A stretch of DNA of 64,000 nucleotides from Asticcacaulis sp. YBE204 (GTDB taxonomy: Bacteria; Pseudomonadota; Alphaproteobacteria; Caulobacterales; Caulobacteraceae), in the NCBI RefSeq assembly GCF_000495855.1, contig NZ_AWGF01000016.1:17717-81716 (forward strand), written 5' to 3'. The position numbers and the translations under genes are program-made. Shown here one piece after another: positions 60,603-64,000 of the stretch (the stretch's first letter is position 1; the number at the start of each line of letters is the position of its first letter). The notes under the pieces were generated by a model. The model was not told where the DNA came from. It saw only the letters and a list, made by a program, of their open reading frames with translations, and ran no database searches.

Positions 60603-61567
60603 AACTGTTCAAAGTCCTCGACCCCTATATCCTCATGCTGCTGGGCATGGTGCTGCTGGCTTCGATCTTGCCCGTGAGGGGCGAAGCCGCCGTTATGGCC
60701 GAATGGACCAAGGACGCCGCCATCGTCCTGCTGTTCTTTTTGCATGGGGCCAAGCTGTCGCGCGAATCGATCTGGGCCGGGATGAAGGCGTGGAAAGTCC
60801 ATGCGCTGGTCTTCGCCACGACCTTTGCGGTGTTCCCGCTGTTGGGGCTTGGGCTGCGGGCGGCGCTCGGCCCGATCATGGACCCGATGATGTTATCCGG
60901 TTTGCTGTTCCTCTGCCTGCTGCCCTCGACGGTGCAGTCGTCCATCGCCTTCACCGCCATCGCCAAAGGCAATGTCGCCGCCGCCGTGTGCAGCGCTTCG
61001 GTGTCCAATATCCTCGGCATCCTGATCACGCCGATGCTGGTGGCGCTGTTGATGGGGCAAGCGGCCGGCGGTGTATCGCTTGATGCTATCAGCTCGATCG
61101 CCTTGCAACTGCTGCTGCCGTTCATCGTCGGGCACCTGCTGCGGCCGGTTCTGAAAGGGGTTCTCGACAGGCACAAGACCCTCGTCGGACGCGTTGATCG
61201 CGGCTCGATTCTGCTGGTCGTCTACACCGCCTTTTCGGCCTCGGTGGTCGAGGGCCTGTGGTCGAAGGTCGGCCTTGGCGATCTGACCCTGATGTTCGTC
61301 GCGGGCGCCGCCTTGCTGGCCGCCGTCATGGGCTTCACCTGGTGGGCGTCGGGTCGGGCAGGTCTTAGCCGCGAGGATCGCGTCGTCGTTTTGTTCTGCG
61401 GTTCGAAAAAGAGTCTGGCGTCCGGCGTGCCGATGGCCGGGACGCTGTTTCCGCCCGCCGTGCTGGGGCCGGTGCTGTTGCCGGTCATGCTGTTCCATCA
61501 GTTGCAGCTGATCGTCTGCGCTTTTCTCGCCCCGAAGCTGAAAGGTGAGGATATAGAAAATCCATAA
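60599..61567 (+). CDS. bile acid:sodium symporter-like transporter (SBF-like)
   Basis: 322 residues with ~10 membrane helices, ATG inside the panE stop (ATGA). WTKDAAIVLLFFLHGAKLSR, LLPSTVQSSIAFTAIAKGN and FCGSKKSLASGVPMAGTLF match the SBF-like (PF13593) subfamily. Its partnership with a PanE-type enzyme raises the possibility of pantoate, keto acid or bile-type substrate transport; relatives such as PanS export ketopantoate in other bacteria, which makes the pairing plausible. Confidence 0.88.
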   Translation: MKLFKVLDPYILMLLGMVLLASILPVRGEAAVMAEWTKDAAIVLLFFLHGAKLSRESIWAGMKAWKVHALVFATTFAVFPLLGLGLRAALGPIMDPMMLSGLLFLCLLPSTVQSSIAFTAIAKGNVAAAVCSASVSNILGILITPMLVALLMGQAAGGVSLDAISSIALQLLLPFIVGHLLRPVLKGVLDRHKTLVGRVDRGSILLVVYTAFSASVVEGLWSKVGLGDLTLMFVAGAALLAAVMGFTWWASGRAGLSREDRVVVLFCGSKKSLASGVPMAGTLFPPAVLGPVLLPVMLFHQLQLIVCAFLAPKLKGEDIENP

Positions 61568-61667
61568 AGGCGCGTCTTGTTCGATCCTTACATGTGACTC
61601 GCCAAGACTGCCGTCCTTTTTATGGCCTTTCGTATAGGTTGAAGCTCCAGAAGTCAGGGAGCAATCT

Positions 61668-62099
61668 ATGTTAGTCCGTCAGGTCATGTGTACCGATGTC
61701 CGCATCGTGCATCCTTCCACCTCCTTCCGCGAGGCGGCGCAGATGATGCGCGACCGCGACTGCGGGTTTCTGCCTGTGGGCTCCAACGATCGCCTGCAAG
61801 GGGCGGTAACCGATCGCGATATCGTCATCCGCGGTCTGGCCGAAGGGAAAAAGCCCGACGCGCCGGTGTCCGATGTGATGAGCGATCGCATCATCTACTG
61901 CTTCGATGAAGACGACGTCGAGGACGCGGCCCGGCGCATGAAGCGCGACCAGATACGTCGTCTGGCCGTCCTCAATGCCGACCGGCGGCTGGTGGGCGTG
62001 GTGTCGCTCGGCGACATTGCGCGGGGCTGCGAGGACGAGCGTCTGACCGGCGATATCGAAAACGCCGTCGCCGAAGACACGAAGGTGGCCGCCGAATGA
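61668..62099 (+). CDS. CBS-domain-pair protein
   Basis: 143 residues made of two CBS motifs: VRIVHPSTSFREAAQMMRDR / GAVTDRDIVIRGLAEG, and IYCFDEDDVEDAARRMKRDQ / GVVSLGDIARGCEDE. CBS pairs bind adenine nucleotides or related ligands and act as regulatory sensors. It overlaps the next gene by 4 bp (ATGA) and is followed by two small genes, all probably one operon. The ATG has a GGGAGC-type site 8-13 bp upstream. Confidence 0.9.
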   Translation: MLVRQVMCTDVRIVHPSTSFREAAQMMRDRDCGFLPVGSNDRLQGAVTDRDIVIRGLAEGKKPDAPVSDVMSDRIIYCFDEDDVEDAARRMKRDQIRRLAVLNADRRLVGVVSLGDIARGCEDERLTGDIENAVAEDTKVAAE

Positions 62100-62407
62100 C
62101 CGTAGATACTGACGACCGTCATCGCGTGATCGCCTTGCTCGACGACATTATCGGCACGACCAACCGCACCTTGCGCGTGGCGGGCTACGAACAGCTGAAA
62201 GCGGCCTTGCTGGCGCATATAGACGCTGACGGGCATGAGGGCCGCGCGGGAACGGGCGAGGGCGCGCATCAAATCGCCGATATCCGTCGACTGATCGACG
62301 CCATCGGCGCGACCTCGATTTCCAGCGATCTGTGGATCGAGCAGATCGGCGAACTAAACCACGCGGTGCGCGAACATTTCCGCTTGCACCAGACGGGCGA
62401 GGCCTAG
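62096..62407 (+). CDS. degenerate hemerythrin-like protein
   Basis: 103 residues. It aligns with the hemerythrin at 5164: SSDLWIEQIGELNHAVREHF here against SSDQWMIHFGELKHACAHHF there, with the same preceding helix order. His positions are kept in DDRHRVIALL, LLAHIDAD, GAHQIADI and LNHAVREH, but the carboxylate ligands E-E are changed (H-x3-D in the second helix, and H-x3-H where H-x3-E is usual). It may bind metal differently or not at all. It is coupled to the CBS gene. Confidence 0.7.
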   Translation: MTVDTDDRHRVIALLDDIIGTTNRTLRVAGYEQLKAALLAHIDADGHEGRAGTGEGAHQIADIRRLIDAIGATSISSDLWIEQIGELNHAVREHFRLHQTGEA

Positions 62408-62410
62408 GTC

Positions 62411-62617
62411 ATGACCAAGCATCAGCACCATGTGCAAATATCCGAAACGGCCGCAGGCGGTCACGACCCGCTCGGTTTGCCCCGGCGAGAAGACGACAGT
62501 CCGCTGCTGGTGACCGGGGCCGACAGCCTGTTCAATGCGTTGGAGGACACGCTCAACCCGGCGCGCGCGGGCGAAGTCTGCGATACGGTGCGCCTGCGCG
62601 AGATCGAACTCGCCTGA
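62411..62617 (+). CDS. small hypothetical protein in the CBS operon
   Basis: 68 residues. The N terminus is histidine-rich (MTKHQHHVQ) and the rest is acidic with a short helix SLFNALEDTLNPARAGEVCD. It begins 4 bp after the preceding stop, supporting translation. No family is recognised. If metal-related, the His tract next to a hemerythrin-like gene is suggestive only. Confidence 0.6.
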   Translation: MTKHQHHVQISETAAGGHDPLGLPRREDDSPLLVTGADSLFNALEDTLNPARAGEVCDTVRLREIELA

Positions 62618-62733
62618 CTTCATCTCGCAAATGCGAATCGAGTCTGGGTGCGCTGCAATGGATTGCGGCGACGGCGTCCTTTGTGAACGTTAAATATCCA
62701 CTGCGATAAGCGCGGTAAATTTACCACAGAATC

Positions 62734-62765
62734 AAAAAAGCCCGCCGAACCGGCGGGCTTTTTGA
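62734..62765 (-). terminator. intrinsic terminator after tRNA-Ser
   Basis: Stem AGCCCGCCG / CGGCGGGCT around a short loop, with A-runs and T-runs on both sides; placed 2 bp from the tRNA 3' end on the minus strand. Confidence 0.9.
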
Positions 62766-62766
62766 A

Positions 62767-62856
<90 letters not shown>

Positions 62857-63221
62857 GTCTTTTCAAGGTGTTGCGCCAAAAGGAAGCGCAAATCGCTCAG
62901 TGGTCTGAACGAGGTGTTCTCCTACTCACATGTAACGAATTCCGCAAGTCCCTTTCCACAGCTATTCACATTTAATTATTGAAAATTTACACCCGATCCT
63001 AGAGGTGATAAGCCATCTGATGTTCAAGAGTTGACCCGTCATAATTCGTGTCTTTCGGGTGTCAGTCGTCGCTAAAGCGATTCACCGGGCGCATTTTTAA
63101 CCAAAATACCATTTTAGGTGCTAGGCAAAAAACGTTCCCAAAGTTATGTATACATTTGTAAACAACGGTACTCAGCCGGGATTTCGGCTGTTCGATCGAT
63201 GGCCAAGAGAGGGCATTACAC
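62857..63221. other. long intergenic region upstream of the OmpA-like gene
   Basis: About 365 bp, AT-richer than its surroundings. It contains the promoters of the divergent tRNA-Ser and outer membrane protein genes. I see no gene, strong inverted repeat or known RNA motif in it. Confidence 0.5.
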
Positions 63222-64000
63222 ATGAAACTCAATTTGCTGGCGGGCGCTGCGCTCGTCGCACTGGCAACGGCGACTGGCGCCTTTGCTCAGGAAGCTGAAG
63301 GTTGGTACGGCGCTGTCGACCTCGGTTACAACACGAAGTCCGATTACGACGCGCGCAATGCGCCGGTTGCACAAGGCACCGGCCTGAGCCCGACCTACGT
63401 CTTCAAGACCTCGACGGAAGACGACTGGGCCGGTTTCGCCCGTCTCGGCTACCGTTACAGCCCGAAGTGGCGCGTTGAATTCGAAGGCGGCTACCGCCCC
63501 GGCGACGTGGACTCCGTCCGCGGCACCCCCGGCATCGGCATGACGCCGGGCCTGACCGGCGTGACCGGCAGCTTCGACCAGACGACCTTCATCACGAACC
63601 TGATCTACGATTTCATTCCGGAGTCGAAGTTCCATCCGTTCGTCGGCGTCGGTATCGGTCTCGACCGCGTCAAGGCCGATTATTCGGGCAAGGCGGCGAC
63701 CTATAACGCCAACTTCAAGATCACCGGTGAAGACACCGTCGCCGCTTACCAGGCCCTGGCCGGTTTCGCGTGGGCCCTGTCCGACCGTTTGAATCTGGAC
63801 CTCACCTACCGTTATCTGACGACGGAAGAAGTGAACCTGAAGTATAACGTCGCGGCCACCACCACCTATACGCCGAACTTCTTCGGCCCGGCCAACAACG
63901 GCTTCTCGGGCAAGTTCAACAACCAGACCGTCACCGTCGGCCTGCGTTGGGCGCTCGGCACGCCGACCCCGCCGCCGGCTCCGGTCGTCGACACCCCGCC
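63222..64000 (+). CDS. OmpA-like outer-membrane beta-barrel protein (3' end cut by window)
   Basis: The first ~259 residues are present. A signal peptide MKLNLLAGAALVALATATGA ends near AFAQ (residue 23). The barrel reads WYGAVDLGYNTKSDYD, DDWAGFARLGYRYSPKWRVE, FIPESKFHPFVGVGIGLDR, ALAGFAWALSDRLNLDLTY and VTVGLRWALGTPTPPPAPV, the eight-strand OmpA N-domain pattern ending in a proline-rich hinge. A C-terminal OmpA peptidoglycan-binding domain should follow past 64000. It is probably an abundant envelope protein. Confidence 0.92.
   Translation, partial: MKLNLLAGAALVALATATGAFAQEAEGWYGAVDLGYNTKSDYDARNAPVAQGTGLSPTYVFKTSTEDDWAGFARLGYRYSPKWRVEFEGGYRPGDVDSVRGTPGIGMTPGLTGVTGSFDQTTFITNLIYDFIPESKFHPFVGVGIGLDRVKADYSGKAATYNANFKITGEDTVAAYQALAGFAWALSDRLNLDLTYRYLTTEEVNLKYNVAATTTYTPNFFGPANNGFSGKFNNQTVTVGLRWALGTPTPPPAPVVDTP

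Noticed and set aside
62857..63221. CtrA-type TTAA-N7-TTAA sites in front of the OmpA-like gene
   Set aside because: TTAA-like stretches occur but not with the required 7-bp spacing in both halves.

Overview
The window looks like a 64 kb piece of the chromosome of a Caulobacteraceae-type alphaproteobacterium. Asticcacaulis or a close relative is my inference, from the moderately high GC, the linked fabA-fabB-fabI genes, an hslV-acetyltransferase-hslU block, a large TonB-dependent receptor, RimB-RimK fusion and the style of the intergenic palindromes. I ran no database search, so family names rest on motifs and overall sequence resemblance. Most of the window is ordinary core and metabolic DNA, densely packed, with many 1-8 bp gene overlaps. 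There is no prophage, CRISPR array, rRNA operon or transposase-bearing insertion sequence.

Layout. 1-5.2 kb: 3' end of tsaD, gpsA and a Rieske protein in one overlapping operon, then a creatininase-family gene divergent from acs. 5.2-13.9 kb: hemerythrin, a lipoprotein behind a strong 26-bp palindrome, an AlkA-type glycosylase, an apparent protease-fold pseudoenzyme paired with a DUF350 membrane protein, rlmN, a membrane protein, a secreted protein, cytochrome c and a MoeB/ThiF enzyme. 13.9-19.5 kb: hslV-GNAT-hslU, four tandem DUF3144 paralogues, and a GAF histidine kinase coupled to a low-molecular-weight phosphatase. 19.6-28.2 kb: MazG-like enzyme and nth, a MazEF-type toxin-antitoxin pair, ATP-grasp enzyme, adenosine-kinase-like PfkB protein, three tandem small secreted paralogues, Smr protein, RimB-RimK fusion and small accessory genes. 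28.3-33.4 kb: a multi-PAS membrane protein with a degenerate kinase helix, two tRNA-Gly genes, a hydroxyacid dehydrogenase and an SH3 protein. 33.7-37.5 kb: fabA-fabB-fabI (unsaturated fatty acid synthesis) ending at a terminator, then a zeta-toxin-like ATPase coupled to a 57-residue gene and a zincin. 37.5-49.4 kb: alpha/beta hydrolase, GST, DOPA-dioxygenase-like enzyme, YceI, a TonB receptor followed by metN-metI-metQ, a LuxR-type solo regulator, and an SPFH/ribbon-helix-helix operon with a palindromic operator candidate. 49.5-64 kb: PhoD phosphatase, two secreted TPR paralogues around a DUF1993 gene, a DCC/DUF4166/dehydrogenase operon, DUF2269, GST, YbaK, threonine aldolase, thioesterase-like protein, panE with an SBF-type transporter, a CBS/degenerate-hemerythrin operon, tRNA-Ser and the 5' end of an OmpA-like outer membrane protein.

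The most distinctive layer is repetitive DNA. Several families of 45-180 bp imperfect palindromes sit between genes: two oppositely oriented copies of one element (7.9 and 31.4 kb), CTCTCCC-type copies on both sides of the threonine aldolase gene, alphaproteobacterial GCGCATTCC-type hairpins (two as head-to-tail doublets), and one similar GC-rich segment translated in frame inside a small gene at 27 kb. The best candidates for under-described biology are the DUF3144 array, the three-paralogue secreted family, the pseudo-protease/DUF350 pair, the altered-ligand hemerythrin paralogue behind a CBS protein, and the SPFH/RHH operon.
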